Origin: Membranipora membranacea
Taxonomy: Eukaryota > Bryozoa > Gymnolaemata > Cheilostomatida > Membraniporidae
Assembly (NCBI GenBank): GCA_914767715.1
Contig: OU612067.1
Location: forward strand, 1,800,001 to 1,864,000
Reading direction: 5' to 3'
DNA: 64,000 nt
Within the stretch, counting starts at the first letter, position 1. Each line of letters starts with the position of its first letter. A program made the position numbers and the translations under genes. Shown here piece after piece: positions 21,401 through 34,170 of the stretch. Under the pieces are notes generated by a model that saw only the letters and a list, made by a program, of their open reading frames with translations, ran no database searches and was not told where the DNA came from.

Positions 21401-24400
21401 TGATTACACTTTCCTTGCCTGTGTCGATGTTGTCGATACAGGCACTGGTGGTCATCCTTTCAACACAACCAAGCTGTCTCAGGTCAATTTGAGTTTGAAT
21501 GCCTTTCAGAGATGGTAATCCTGCTCTCTCGAATATCGCTCCATTGATGTTCTTTTCCCTCCAAGATGTACCCATGGTAGATCGGAGATTTCTCATCATA
21601 TAACCTTACACCTTTTACATTGTCCGGGCTTTAGCACCATGCAGTGAACCAATTATAAACCTATTTTCCATCCAATGCACTGGCTCTTCCCAACCTCAAA
21701 GTAATTCCTTCATCCGGCTTAGCATTATTTGGCGACTGTACCCCTAGTTGCATGAAGGTTAAACATTGTGCTTAGGTCTGAATAGAATGTATGTTGTAAC
21801 CTATTATTGTATTACAGGGTTTGACTATAAGACATGTAATGTATTGTTGGCTCTTGAGCAGCAGAGCCCTGAAATAGCTGAAGCTGTACATATAGATAAG
21901 ACTGAAGAAGAGCTCGGAGCTGGTGATCAGGTATACTAATATCATACTCATGCAGCGTGTTACATAGTTATAGCTTTTACTGAGTTGTCTGCTTAGACTG
22001 TTGGTATCCATTTATGTTGTCGATTTTAATTTGGATTTGTCCTTCTCTTCTTCAAGAGGAGACAACCTGTTAAGACAGTCATAATCAGCTACACCAGAAT
22101 ACTACAGTCACTCCTTATTAATCTAAATTTCTTCACCATGTAGGAGTTAAAGTGTTTAACACACTGTCAGCTACTTAGCCTTTTTGTAGACATAGTTCTC
22201 ATGTCCATCCAATACTGTGCTGCTTAATATACCACTTATACGCTAATAGTCCGTACAATGTGATAGACATCTGTGAGGTTTTGTGTATTACAGGGTCTGA
22301 TGTTCGGTTATGCGACTGATGAGACCGAGGAATGTATGCCACTAACTATAGATCTGTCTCACAAACTAAATATGAAGTTAGCAGAGCTCAGACACAGTGG
22401 TGTGCTCAGCTGGGCCAGGCCTGACTCTAAAACACAGGTGACTACATGTTAGATATGATCTATACAATCATATGATAAAAAGAGGCGACCTTTTGGTAAA
22501 GGTTAGGGTTTGATGTCATGTTTCAGACGACCATATCTATATAACAGGGGAGCTCATAAATCTATCAGTTTTCACCTTGTTTAATAATTTACCCAGTGGA
22601 GTAAAGATGTGTACAATTAAAGTCACTTCACACGTGAAACTTTAAACTCAAGTAAATTATTATCCTTCCTGATGTTCACAGGTTACAGTAGAGTACAAAT
22701 TTGATGGCGGTGCATGCGTACCGATACGAGTACATACTGTAGTTATCTCCACACAACATGATGAGACTATCACGCTTGAGCAGATAAGAGAACAGCTTCT
22801 AGAGAAGGTCGTCAAGGTCGTTATACCCGACAATCTAATGGATGATAATACAGTACTACATCTTAACCCATCGGGCTGGTTCGTCATCGGAGGTCCCATG
22901 GTAGGTTATTACTGTAAGAGCATACTCTGTATTTTTTTGTTTTTATGCAATATCACAAACCTGAATAGAGATGTCTAGCGGTTGGTTGAATGCTTAAACT
23001 TAGCCTACATTTTACAATTACTTTTATTATATAAGTGTCAGGCCATAATGAAAATATTGAAATCCGCGTAGAATATTTCACACTGTACTAAATGATCGTG
23101 TACGTTCTCTAGGGTGATGGAGGCTTGACTGGACGTAAGATTATAGTGGACACATACGGAGGTTGGGGGGCTCACGGCGGGGGTGCCTTCTCAGGTAAAG
23201 ACCCAACTAAGGTGGACAGATCAGGTGCTTATGCTGCTAGATGGGTGGCTAAGTCACTGGTTAAAGCTGGACTATGTAAGAGATGTCTCGTACAGGTATG
23301 TTTCACACTATTAGTGATCATCTCAGTATTCTAAGTCTAGTTAATCACTGTGAATTTTGTATCTCCAGATATTTGTGCTCATCACCATCATCTTTGAAGC
23401 GGAGAGAGTTATCCTCTCCTGAGTACAGGAACTGGGACCCAAAGTACTCATGCCGTACCCTATACCCATGTCCGCCCAAACCCGTCTACTCTTTATATCA
23501 AAGAGGCCGAGGGGATTCTTGTAACTGCGTGTGGGTTATGCAAATAGACAGTGGAACTCCGGTAATGGTGCGCCAATACCAAATCAGAAATGACTGCTGG
23601 CGCCGGGAATCGGGCCTGGACGTCAAAGATCACAAGCCCGTACCCTCAACCATTAGACCAATCCTGACTCCTATTATACATTTGTGATAAAGTGGTGAGA
23701 AAATTTTGTGGGGATGTTCTTGTTTTTTTACTTTTCTGTTGACTTGAATAGTGAGGGAACATTCCACTTGAAAATAAATTGTACAAAATACAGTCGGTAA
23801 GATATAAGTAATACCTGAGCAACTGTGATATTTATTACAGGTATCTTACGCTATCGGTGTGGCTGACCCTCTCTCTCTGACTGTTTTCCACTTTGGAACA
23901 TCTTCTAAATCTGAACAGGAGCTACTCAAGATTGTCAAAGACAACTTTGATCTGAAACCTGGTAAAATTGTGCAGTAAGTACTTTCTTTAATTGTCAACT
24001 GTATGCGTTTGCAGCAAAAGGTGATTTCCGATATTTGTAATGGAGAAGCATCGAATGGAAATAAGTGAAAACGAGGTGGACTGCAGGAGGTGATCGTAGA
24101 ACCATCATGCTTCTCTGCATGTTTTTCACTCATAACTTCTGGGCTAATTTGTCTATGGCCTTCCTACTTTCACATTATATCCGTTAATGTTTCAAATTAC
24201 ATATTGTAAAATTTTGAGGATGGATGAGATATAGCCAAATAGAAAAAGCTCCTCTCAATTTTGTTATTTTGCTTGTATTGATGGTTCCCTGCAGGTCACA
24301 TGACTTGTCACAACGCAATGTTATTTCACTCTATTATAAAAGTATTGGCTTTTGTGATAATAGCTTTCATGCATAGACATCGATAAATAGATGCCTAATC

Positions 24401-24944
24401 AGTTTTTGTTATTAATGGTTCACCAAAATCAGTGGTAGGGATTTATAGCTTGTTATGTTATGTTTTTCAGCTAGCCCATCAAGTTCATTCTAAATCATTC
24501 TTGAAAAAATCCCTACCACTTATTTCTTATATACAGGAGATTCACGAAAAGTGGACCGACTCCCTAGAGCGGCTTAGGTTTCTATTGGCTCTATTTCTAT
24601 GCTTTCACGGTAGCGATAAAGATAGCTGTGGAAATTAATCTTGAGCTATTCTACAAACTTCATGAATTTTCATGTACACCATCCATCTGTGTAGCACTAT
24701 AACAACCGAATTAACAAGATGTTCAGCTGACTCTTTTCATAATACAAAAATAACTCTTCAGTATGTATCCTGTCATGGTGTAACTGTGTATATATTATAA
24801 ATATGTACTTTTATAATATTGTTGTGACTGTGTGCTTTTAGAGATTTGAGGTTGAAGGAGCCGATATACCAGAAGACAGCAGTGTACGGACACTTTGGAC
24901 GCCCTGAGTTTCCCTGGGAGCAGCCAAAAAAGCTCACATACTGA
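18415..24944 (+). CDS. MAT: S-adenosylmethionine synthetase (methionine adenosyltransferase), 9 exons
   Basis: Exons: 18415-18481, 19726-19803, 20308-20430, 21818-21930, 22294-22437, 22682-22900, 23113-23295, 23841-23974, 24842-24944; 387 residues, close to human MAT2A (395). The enzyme makes S-adenosylmethionine from methionine and ATP in the cytosol. Signatures are [19 protein letters not shown] (about 14-32), the ATP motif GAGDQG (123-128, across the exon 4/5 joint), the signature GGGAFSGKD (270-278), and the C-terminal [13 protein letters not shown]. Every splice joint restores the family sequence. Catalytic Asp, Lys and His positions recognisable from the family are present. It lies near THUMPD3, which uses its product, but there is no sign that the two are co-regulated. 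Intron 1 has a GTTGGT donor, weaker than the others. Confidence 0.97.
18624..18726. repeat. Hairpin element with poly-C loop, SAM synthetase intron 1
   Basis: GCATGTATACCTTGACAATG and TCCATGATCAACC are inverted at the right as GGTTGATCATGGACATTG and TATACATGC. A run of about 14 C follows the left arm. It looks like a small MITE. Confidence 0.75.
20113..20188. repeat. Hairpin with 23-bp arms, SAM synthetase intron 2
   Basis: GATCAAGTTTGATCCAGTTTG is inverted as CAGACTGGATCAAACTTGATC around a loop of about 30 nt. The arms differ by one or two positions. It lies 120 bp before exon 3. Confidence 0.75.
21165..21199 (+). pseudogene. Decayed partial copy of SAM synthetase exon 4
   Basis: TATTACAG followed by a block with GACTATA and ATGTAATGTATTG mimics the acceptor and first 30 nt of exon 4 (21818), about 650 bp upstream of it. 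Similarity fades after that. A second short echo (TTACAGGATTTGA) lies at about 21208. Interpreted as a small local duplication, now decayed. Confidence 0.5.
23395..23660 (+). other. GC-richer island of unknown origin in SAM synthetase intron 7
   Basis: This stretch is clearly richer in C and G than the surrounding intron and is open in one frame for about 130 codons (23283-23687). I recognise no domain. It may be a relic of an inserted coding sequence or a retroelement. It has no splice-phase relation to the host exons, which flank it in a perfect family alignment. Confidence 0.35.
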
Positions 24945-25661
24945 GAGGATAACAGAAAGTATCACTCTGAGATTACAGCCAGAAAAGAACGGCCAAAGTT
25001 GTATAGATTTTATCCATCCAAGAAATATCATAATATTTTATGATATCCTGTCGGATGATCTGTGTTTTTAGTTCTATATTATCGCAGTTTTAGTTCTATA
25101 TGTCTGTCAGCAATAGTATCAATCATTTTATGGTGCTGCCATCAAGTGTTTGATGGAGAAAAGAGACCAAGTTTAATGTGTAGAGATCTGTTGTATGTTT
25201 TATATTGTTCTGTCATTATGTAATAATTTGACTGTTTAGAAATCACGCTGAGAATTACAAAAAAAACTTTTGATAAATTTTTTATGGAATATTTGCAGAT
25301 TATAACCTATGAAGGTCCTTATTTTAGGAAAAATTTCTTGAGGTTTTGGATTGTCAAAATGAACCAAGGTGACAAAAATTTGATGGTAGAAATCTTTTCA
25401 GTAACACCTCTAAATCATGAGCAATCTAATTTGAAGTGACAATTCATGATTTGGAAAAAGGAAACCAGTTGTATTCAGTAAGTGCAGGCAGGTACAGCAG
25501 TGCATAAGCTTATCATAAGAGCTGTGGATAAAATTAACTTGGAGTAAAATAAAATTTAACTTTTGGATGTAATGTTGCTGTTGATTGGGGACATAGCAGC
25601 ATTTTATGGGGCATGGAGGTGAGAGCTTAGCTAGAGTGAGATAGAGATGACTTAACGGGAT
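24945..25661. other. SAM synthetase 3' UTR and intergenic, no gene
   Basis: AT-rich sequence after the stop codon. ATAATATTTTATG-type tracts near 25030 could belong to a 3' end, but no canonical AATAAA stands out. No coding motif is seen on either strand. Confidence 0.5.
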
Positions 25662-25665
25662 ATAT

Positions 25666-26735
25666 CGCTTTTTAAAACTTTTTAATATTGTATTGGTGAT
25701 CATGTCTAATAGTTATTTTCACAGTTGAAACCTCCCAAATATTCGACGTTGAGTCGCAGTGACCTCTGGAAGTTTATTTTGGGGCACAAAGTGCCCTTTT
25801 TAAATTGAGCCCTCTGTGCCTTATTTTTGAGGTATTTGATAAGTTTATGCTTTCACCATATAGAGGAGGCATGGCACTAACTGGAGGGGTGACATTTTAG
25901 TGAAACTTTATGATTTTAGGCCTCCTGTCTTTGAGACTTGATTTTGGAATAGTAATAGGGCCATTTCTGACCCCTCATCACATGCGACCCCATTAATGCA
26001 GAAACTGAAATTTCCAACTTATTATACCGTTTTGGTCTTGTACTGTCACTTCCATCAATAATCTTACCACTTTACAGATCCTGGTTGTCACCCCTGTAAC
26101 AGATAATAACCCAAATTTTAACTAATTTAGTTCAAAATTTTCCAGCCAAAATTCAGAAATTCAGATAGATGTCAGTCAAATTTGTTGTCAGCATGATGAA
26201 CAGCAGGAGATTGTCTAGGTTTTGATCAATGCGATTATTGATTATGGCTTTACATCCTGAGATATTTGGATTTTTGTGACTGAACCAGCTTTATTTGGTC
26301 CAAAACATGCACTCCTCTCCAGCCAAAAAGCTGAAAATAGGTTAAAGAACATGCTATACACATTAGCTTCCATTAAACTAGTGAGTATTTTTCCGAGGTT
26401 TTGTCATTGGCGTTTGATGATAAATTCAATAATTGAGAGTTATGAGCATAAACATTTCTCTTTCAATGCTAAACAATCACCCAAAAAAGGTGATCTAACA
26501 CTGCATAGATTTTCATCATGCTTTTGCATAACGTAATTTACTGCATCATTTTGCCCTTTGCTGCCTATATGTTTTCAATGTATTTTAGTTAATGTACAAT
26601 TAATCAAGTAAGAAACATGCGGTTTAAAAAGATTTGCGACTTTAACATAAGTCAGACTACTGGCAACGTGTCAGTGAAGGAATTTTTGAGATGGGACAAG
26701 TAGTTCCTGAGAAACTGAAAAGGCGATATATCACG
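25666..26735. mobile_element. TTAA-flanked non-autonomous transposon (piggyBac-like), copy 1
   Basis: The 1070-bp element starts CGGGATATATCGC and ends GCGATATATCACG. It is flanked on both sides by TTAA (25662-25665 and 26736-26739), the hallmark target of piggyBac-type transposases. Over its length it matches 34398-35490 in reverse orientation. No transposase ORF is visible. Confidence 0.9.
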
Positions 26736-26739
26736 TTAA

Positions 26740-28158
26740 ACAAGGTAAGATAAGAGCAGATATTTGGGATATTTCCTTGAGAGCAAATACACAACAATCT
26801 AACCTTATGCTTTTGAAAGATGCCAGTCTTCGGACTAATATGTCACTGCGATTGCAGCTGGTTGGGAAATATCCACAGAGCCAGTGTGTTAATGATATGA
26901 AGGCCGACTTCTTGACAGGCTAAATATGAAAAGGTTTACTCACCTGATCAAGCTGCTTTTATCTCGGTGTGCCGACAGGCAAGTATTTAATATAGCCGGC
27001 ACTCTTCAGTCCTGAGAAATCTTCAGAGCGTTACTCTGAGTAGAAGATACATGAACAACGAGCTGTAGTGACAATTATTCTAGTCATGACATGGTAAGCA
27101 TGGACTACAAGTATTATCACTCCGCCTCGCCTGGGTAGTCGCATCATTCACCTGCTGCCGATTTGTTAAACACACACTCCTGATGTCCAGACGATGCATC
27201 TTTGCAAGTTTTAAATGTCCACAAATGGTCCTTCAGTATAAGTCAGGTAACCGTAGATAGAATTTAGTTGTGATTTTTCAAATCAAGAACAATTAAGCAG
27301 TAAGATCGTATGGAACAAGATTAGAATGCCACAAAAACACCATAGACATCCCGAGCAAACCAGAGCCAGCAAATATCCTGCAGAAAGCTGTGAGTAGACA
27401 ACTTAGAGTAGCTGCAGAATAAAGTTGGAATAAAGCCAGAGAAATAATTAAACACAGCTGTCAGCTCTGAATACTAAAACCAGTCTGAGTAGCTCCACAA
27501 AAACTCAAATAATAAAACACTGATCGCCGGCACTGTGCTACTCCATCTATAGAATATAACAGTCATTTTTGTTTTGACAGCTTTTGTTTGGGGCAAACTG
27601 AAAGAGCAACAAAAAGAATAAAATCAGTATTCTGAGTTCAACATACAGTCTGTGCATTCATCTGTCAATTGAAACTTTTAGGTGTTGAATATCATAATGG
27701 CTACATTGATTCCTTTAAAAACAAAATTTTATTTACTAACATCTACTTTGTTTATTCATGAAATTAAAATTTTCAACTCTAGTGCATATGAAAGAAGTGA
27801 ATTAACCTTGATGAATGATTTCATAATTCCAGTAAAATTTCATGTTTCTGTGACAATGAAGGGAATGCACTAATTCAAAATTAAGAGAAGTCTGGTTATT
27901 TATTTGCTGCATGCTGTTCACATTGGACTTTGCCATCCCCCATATTAAATGTTTTTTTGTTAACCAGCAGTTCAAACTTTGATATTAATGAAATTATATA
28001 TAGTTATTGAGCAGTGATATAAATTGGATAGAAATAAAGCTCCTGATAGAGTGAAAATGTTTCAAAATTTTGTTTCTGTGAAAAAACAATCGGAGCGGCA
28101 ACACTGCAGACAACTGTTAGAACCTTGGAACCATATTCTGAGATCATAAATGAACAGA
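26740..28158. other. Intergenic, no gene recognised
   Basis: AT-rich sequence between the TTAA element and the 3' end of the kelch gene. No domain-bearing frame, clear repeat or RNA gene was found. Confidence 0.5.
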
Positions 28159-31100
28159 TCATTCAGTTTTTCTCATCTTGTTCGGAGAGCTGTCACTGTC
28201 TCTACTGCTCTTTGTATCTGAATCTAAAACAGAGATGTGAAATAGATGGAGACTTATTCACTACACCCTAAATTTACTGCACTGATTGTTTTAGTGTAGA
28301 GGTAATTAGGACTTAAGTGGGTGGGTGGGGGGGGGTGGGGGTAATCTGCTCTTTGTCATCATTACTTTGCCAGCGGAGCACATCCGTCATCCATAGGTTC
28401 AGTATTATGTTCAATTTCTTGCTGATATCACTTGTGGTATTCAATGGTTCAAGTCGGAACATGATCCAAAGCTGTATACTGAACAGTACATCAAAATATA
28501 AATTAAAATGAGAGAGTAACATTCTTTTGTTATCGAATTCCTGAGGGTTGTATTTCAGTGGAAAGATTTCTTTACAGATGGAAAAGCATGTTTATGTCTT
28601 GAGATGGGCTATTATTAGAAACAAATGTTTAATTAAACTACTTTCTTCAGGTCAAACATGACCTGCACAATGTATTGTATGTCCGTGCCTTATATTTCAT
28701 TTATTAAAAAAACAAATGGCTAGGATTCAAATTCTCAGTACAAAGCCCTTATCCCGCTCCTAAGCAACAAGTTAGTGAGTGCAGAGTTCATAGCTGGCAG
28801 CTTTCAACTGGACTCTCATAAACTCTGCCCAAACTACAAAACTGACCGAAGTGAGTTTTGATAAATTTCATTTTTTCATTATTAAAAGATAATGAGGAGC
28901 ATGATTTTGATTAAGTAGTGGAGCGTTTACAGGGAGACTCTCAGACCCTATAACTGTCATGTTTAATTCTGTACAAACATCTGTAATAAATGAGACAACT
29001 CTACAGATGTAGTTATGGCTCTAAAAAATTCAGATCGTTGGCTGAAACCTCGCATTATTACTAATACACAAATTTCGCAACTGTACATAACCGCAATGAA
29101 ATTTTGGTGTTTTCTCATTTGGCCTGATACTGAGGTACTGTTAGTTACACAATCTTATACCCGTCCTCACCTAACACTGAAGCGTCTGTTATAAGAAGAT
29201 CTGAGTGGAAGGTATCACAGTGCTGTAATGTAGGATTAAATGAACTCGATCCTCCGTATAACACAACATGTCCGCCGCTGATAGAGCTTAGAGTATGACA
29301 ACCACGAGCAGATAATCCTGTACTACTCACCTTACTCCATGTGTTAGATTCTGCACAATATGAGAACGACGGTGATTACCAATCAACACAACTCATACCC
29401 ACCTGATACCCGGCGATACACGTGCAATATTGCCTCCTTCTGTCCACATTGAAGAGAGCAACCCTTGAAGAGTTATCATAATTTTTTTACTATCAACATG
29501 ACTGGACACATCACAATGTGGTCAGAGAAATATTAATACAAAAAACGTGAGGGTCGAGGGAGATACAACCCCACATATCCTCTAATATAAAGTAAACTAG
29601 AATTTATTACAGCCGAGTTGCGCCTTGTAATCTCACCATTGAAAATCTTACCTAAATTAAATGTATGCACATCGCTGAAGTGTTGATTATCAAGGCCACG
29701 CCCACCAGCCAATACCATGTGATCATTTATAAGGCAAGCAGAGTGAAAGGATCGATGTTCTGGGAGCAGCCCTTTAATAGTTCGGTCCTTATGCCATTTC
29801 TTAGATTCTGTAAACAGAAAAAGAATAAATGCATAACATTGTTACAAATACATACTATTATAATAATCTGATGATGGGGAGCAACATCTGCTAAACAGAA
29901 GACCAGCAGTTATCAACATGTATCACAGAGAACATCCCAGTAATGGGACATAACCATGGGTAATAAATAGACTAACACTGTTAGTACATGTGTACCTGTA
30001 TCGAAAAAGTGAGTATCATTGGTACGACCTTCAGCATCTCGACCTCCGAATATAACTACAATAGGAAAAGACACCTCAGGTGAAAAAAATATTAGGTAGT
30101 GCTTAATCTTTTAGATAATTGCAGGTCAATTATTATCTGCATAAATGATGTCTGATCGAATTTACCTACATCCATTGCCCTCCCCTCGAATTATCATCAA
30201 TATATTTACATATGGAAGTCGTATCCTCATTGACATGCTACCTCAAGGAGGACATAACTCAAAAGTTACCATTTGTAACCAAATTTATCTACATCATTTT
30301 GTTTTACACAGAGTTCCAGTTAACGCAAAATGATATCTCTCTTCATGTCCAAGAGATGGACATTTCTCAAGGAAACTATTCATTATTCAATCTTTGTTGA
30401 TTAATCAGTGGTGTAACACAAAGAAATATCAGCAATAAATAAATAGGAGTATGACATACCTAGTATTTTGTTGTGTGCGATCATAGATACAGCACATCTG
30501 GGGCTAGGTTTACCCATACTAAGCTGTACAGGTAAGGACCAGGATTTAGTCTGAGTATTATATACATGTAAATCATCAAACCATCCAAACTGTGCAGCCT
30601 CCTGCTGTGTCTCTAGTCTGTTAATCTCATCATCTTCATCTGAATTATCCTCCTGTTTAATAAAAATAACATTTCCTCTCAGACATTCTGATATCAGGCA
30701 TTATGATTAATGATGTATAATATATTTCTATATGCCCTAATCCTTAATGGTAGTGCTTCTATAGTCCTATTCTTCTGCTGGCCCTCCTTATTTCGTGGTT
30801 TCATCAGTGCCTACGTTGGAATGCTAATTTTTGAACCTTATCCTGTCCCATGATCAGCTCAGTCTGTTAGGGCAGAGTGAAAACACAGTTATCATGTCTG
30901 TCTCCTTCCACATCTAAATGTAAAGCCCGGCAGTCTCTAATCACCTGGTCTTGTGTTACTATTCAGCGATCGCAAAAGTTATTATCACATTTTAGTCAAG
31001 GCAAAAAAAAACAAGTAGAAAACCATAAGGGATGCTAAATCACTAAAACTCTCCATAAATAGAGTCAGAGTATTATAAACACATAATTATAGACACAAAA

Positions 31101-33665
31101 ACAGGACACATATTGCCCATGTCACCCTAACTCCTCATTTGACCAAAATCTGAGGACGAAAAAGTGACACCTTCATCTATACATATCCACATACACACAG
31201 ACAGGACACTCACATCATCCTCCAGATCGAGAGGCCCTCGCGTAGTCTGTGGTCCGAATCCTCCAAAGTACCAGATATTATGGTCCACAACTACTGAGGA
31301 GAGTTTATCTCTGGGTGATGGTAAAGTACCGGTATATTCATCCTCCTCGCGCCATCGCAGGGTCTCTACAGTGTGTTATATATTATCATATCATGTATCA
31401 TCGTGTCATGTATTATACATCAATAATAATGTTAAGGTTTCAGGTTCTGTGGGTCCCTTTGATTCCTATATTATGAGATTCTACTCTCCAGCAGATATCT
31501 ATGAAAACTAGAACTAAGATTATATTGCAATATCAAATCCATGTACCACTATTTCAAGTTTCGCGCCCAACCAACAGGTTTACATTTTAATGAACCCAAT
31601 ACCAATTTGTTTTACTAAGGAGCACTCTCCTTGATTGCAGATATAGTTGTAATGTAGTAATTAGTAGTAATTATCTCGATTTAATCACTGTGATGTAAAA
31701 TACTGAGGACTGGACTTAAACCATAGACCTAATGATAAACCTACACAGGATACTATATACAGCTGAAGTGGGGCACTCAATTGAGGGAGAGGTAACGACA
31801 TGGGAAGGTGTAGTAGCAGGCACAATCCAAGTTTTTTGTTAACTCAATCAATTTTGATCGGATTTTGAAAACATATAATAATATATTGTAATTTTCAAAC
31901 TCAAGATCCGGTCAAAATTGATCAAGTTATCAACAACAAACCAGGCATATGAGTTGCAAGTCAATGATGACACCAATGCTACTACACCTTACAATGTCGT
32001 TACGCCGCCCACAATTAAATGCCTCAGTGCCTCAAAGCGTGTGGTCAATATGTGTCCCGGCTACGTTTATTATTAAGTCTATGACATAAACTGATAAAAA
32101 TATAATAATCAAAAGGTGTACAGTTAGAACATATACTTATACTGGTGTACCTGTATCAAAAACAAAGAACTCATCGAGCCATCCCACAGACTGATTCAGT
32201 CCTCCGAACAGATAAAGCTTCTTATCTACAGATACCATAGTGGCTGCTGATCGAGATAACGGCTTCTCATCACCGGCGGGGGATATCTTACTCCACTTCT
32301 TATCATCTACAAACAACAAGCAAGCGGTGATATCTACAGACACCAAGTGATAACTTCAGAAAGCAGGCAATATCTACAGAAAAGGAAAATGGGCAATATC
32401 CAGACAGACAGACAGACAAGCAACTCGCAAAAAATTTAAAAACAAATTTCAGATCAAATTACTACTACTTTTTTAACCCTGAAGAAAACGAAACAAGTCA
32501 TAATCACTGCTACGAGATTCGGGAGATTTTTATTGTCCTGGGTTCATTGGTTCTTTGATCAAACAAGCATGTTGTTCTTTGTCTGAGGTCAGTATCAACC
32601 ACCAACAACATAGGCCTACCAGACGAAACATTGTAGCAAGGAGAAGTATTAGAATGTGATAAAAAATTATGATAATCATAGATAATAACGCAAAGGCTGC
32701 ATCCCGAGTTAATTATAACAAAGCAGACAGACAAAATTTGAAATTTATATGTTGACACTCCTTGGTTGACAGATAGTCTACAAGTTTACTTACCCATGTT
32801 GTATTTCCACAGATCACCTTTCTCATGTATTTCTTCACCATTTTCTATACAAACACCACCGAATATGTACAGATCATTATTGACTACACAGGAACAATGG
32901 CCCTCACGAGATCCTGGCTTCTCCGAACTGCCTGCATCTCCTGTCTGTTAAAGAAAGGTATACAATTATAACAATTTCAATAATAAAAATCAAATGAATG
33001 GGCAAAGTTAGACTCGGTCAGAGTGGTAACCTGAGAGCGGCAAGCCAGCAACTCTCTAGCTTGCTTGACACAAGTTGAGGCGGACTGCATACAATTACAA
33101 GCAACGCGGCTAGTTTGTTTGTTAGTGAATCTCATTGCTGAGTCGAGGGGATTTCAAAAACTTGTGTGGATAAACATTACAATGAATATATATTGTAGTA
33201 GCAATGGATTATTCTGTACCCTCCCACGGCCAATATTCAGTGGTGACTTGTGACTTGTTGGGTAGGCCAAATATGAGCTCAGAGCTAATTGCTATCAGTT
33301 AAGTCGGACTAAAAATAATTACATGCATATATATATATAATATATATTTACATATATCATACAATGAATGAATGCTGCTAATAAATATATTATAATTATA
33401 TCATCAAAGATAGATAGGTTGAAACTAGAGTCTGAGCCCCCCAGACTTTTGCCCCTCGTCCGACGGCCACCCGGGCAAGGTTGACACATACATACATATG
33501 TATATATACAATGAAGAGGGAGTTCATTGTTGTGATTGATATATATATATATATATATATATATAACATTAATTAATAATATTTCTATACCTTCCACATG
33601 AGTGACAGTTCTGCTGCTGTCTCTTCTGTTGCATTACCAGACATGTGTGCAGTAGCCATAGGCAT
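28159..33665 (-). CDS. Six-blade kelch-repeat protein with acidic insert, 9 exons
   Basis: Exons in transcript order: 33665-33591, 32944-32794, 32306-32151, 31365-31214, 30652-30460, 30055-29996, 29807-29652, 29350-29171, 28223-28159; 395 residues. Each kelch blade ends in the hydrophobic-Gly-Gly signature: YIFGG, YLFGG, YFGG, VIFGG, VLAGG, VLYGG. Together they should form one beta-propeller, a protein-binding platform. Between blades 3 and 4 lies a strongly acidic insert (LEDDEDNSDEDDE) that starts exactly at an exon joint. The short tail ends in Ser/Asp-rich sequence and NKMRKTE. No BTB, F-box or membrane segment is visible. It resembles KLHDC2/RABEPK-type propellers, but the subfamily is unresolved. 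If exon 8 is not spliced, an in-frame TAA at about 29147 gives a slightly different C-terminus. Two in-frame ATGs start the ORF (33665 and 33659). Confidence 0.88.
31793..32002. mobile_element. 210-bp palindromic MITE in kelch intron 3
   Basis: The outer ends TAACGACAT and ATGTCGTTA, the blocks AAGGTGTAGTAGCA and TGCTACTACACCTT, and the central AATCAATTTTGATC and GGTCAAAATTGATC are all inverted. The whole element is a long imperfect hairpin with an AT loop. No ORF. Confidence 0.8.
33428..33486 (+). repeat. GC-rich interspersed repeat, copy 2
   Basis: AGAGTCTGAGCCCCCCAGAC, TTTTGCCCCTCG and GACGGCCACCCGGGCAAGG match the copy at the window start (reverse) and 39259-39330. Confidence 0.7.
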
Positions 33666-34170
33666 TACTATGTTCAATAATCAATCTGATATGGTATATT
33701 CAAAGCTTACGCTTATTGATATATTGGCTCTGGTATATTGAAATACCTTGTTGTCTTTTTAATCTCTGTACTTTCCCGCCATAGCTTAAGTATATTTGAG
33801 TTATGAAGGGATTAAGCCCACCCCATAAAAGTAATTTATAACTTCAGCAATGTCAAGGATAAATTTCAAAGCAGTTTAACACTAGAGTTGCTGTCTCTTC
33901 CCATGTGAGAACACAACTCCCATCTTGACAGGCTAGTATTCTGCTTTTAGTAGCTAGGTCCCACCCTCCATGTTTTCAGGGTATCCCACTCACCCTGTAT
34001 CTATTGGCTTAGCTTCTGAGAACATAAATCCATTTTTCAATTTATATTTATCATGTATTATATTACATTTGATTGGTGAACTGTTGGTGATGGACAGAAT
34101 ACAAAGTACTTAAAATAACAGCACACGAGGGTTTATAAGGCGCAATATCCTGACCCCCTCCAAAGCTGTG
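33666..34170. other. Upstream region of the kelch gene, no gene
   Basis: This is the 5' flank of the kelch gene and should hold its promoter. AT-rich; no specific element is recognised. Confidence 0.4.

Noticed and set aside
23283-23687. Extension of SAM synthetase exon 7 into the 134-codon ORF
   Set aside because: The family sequence continues exactly from the donor at 23295 to the exon at 23841; the intervening ORF is in a different frame and has no family match.
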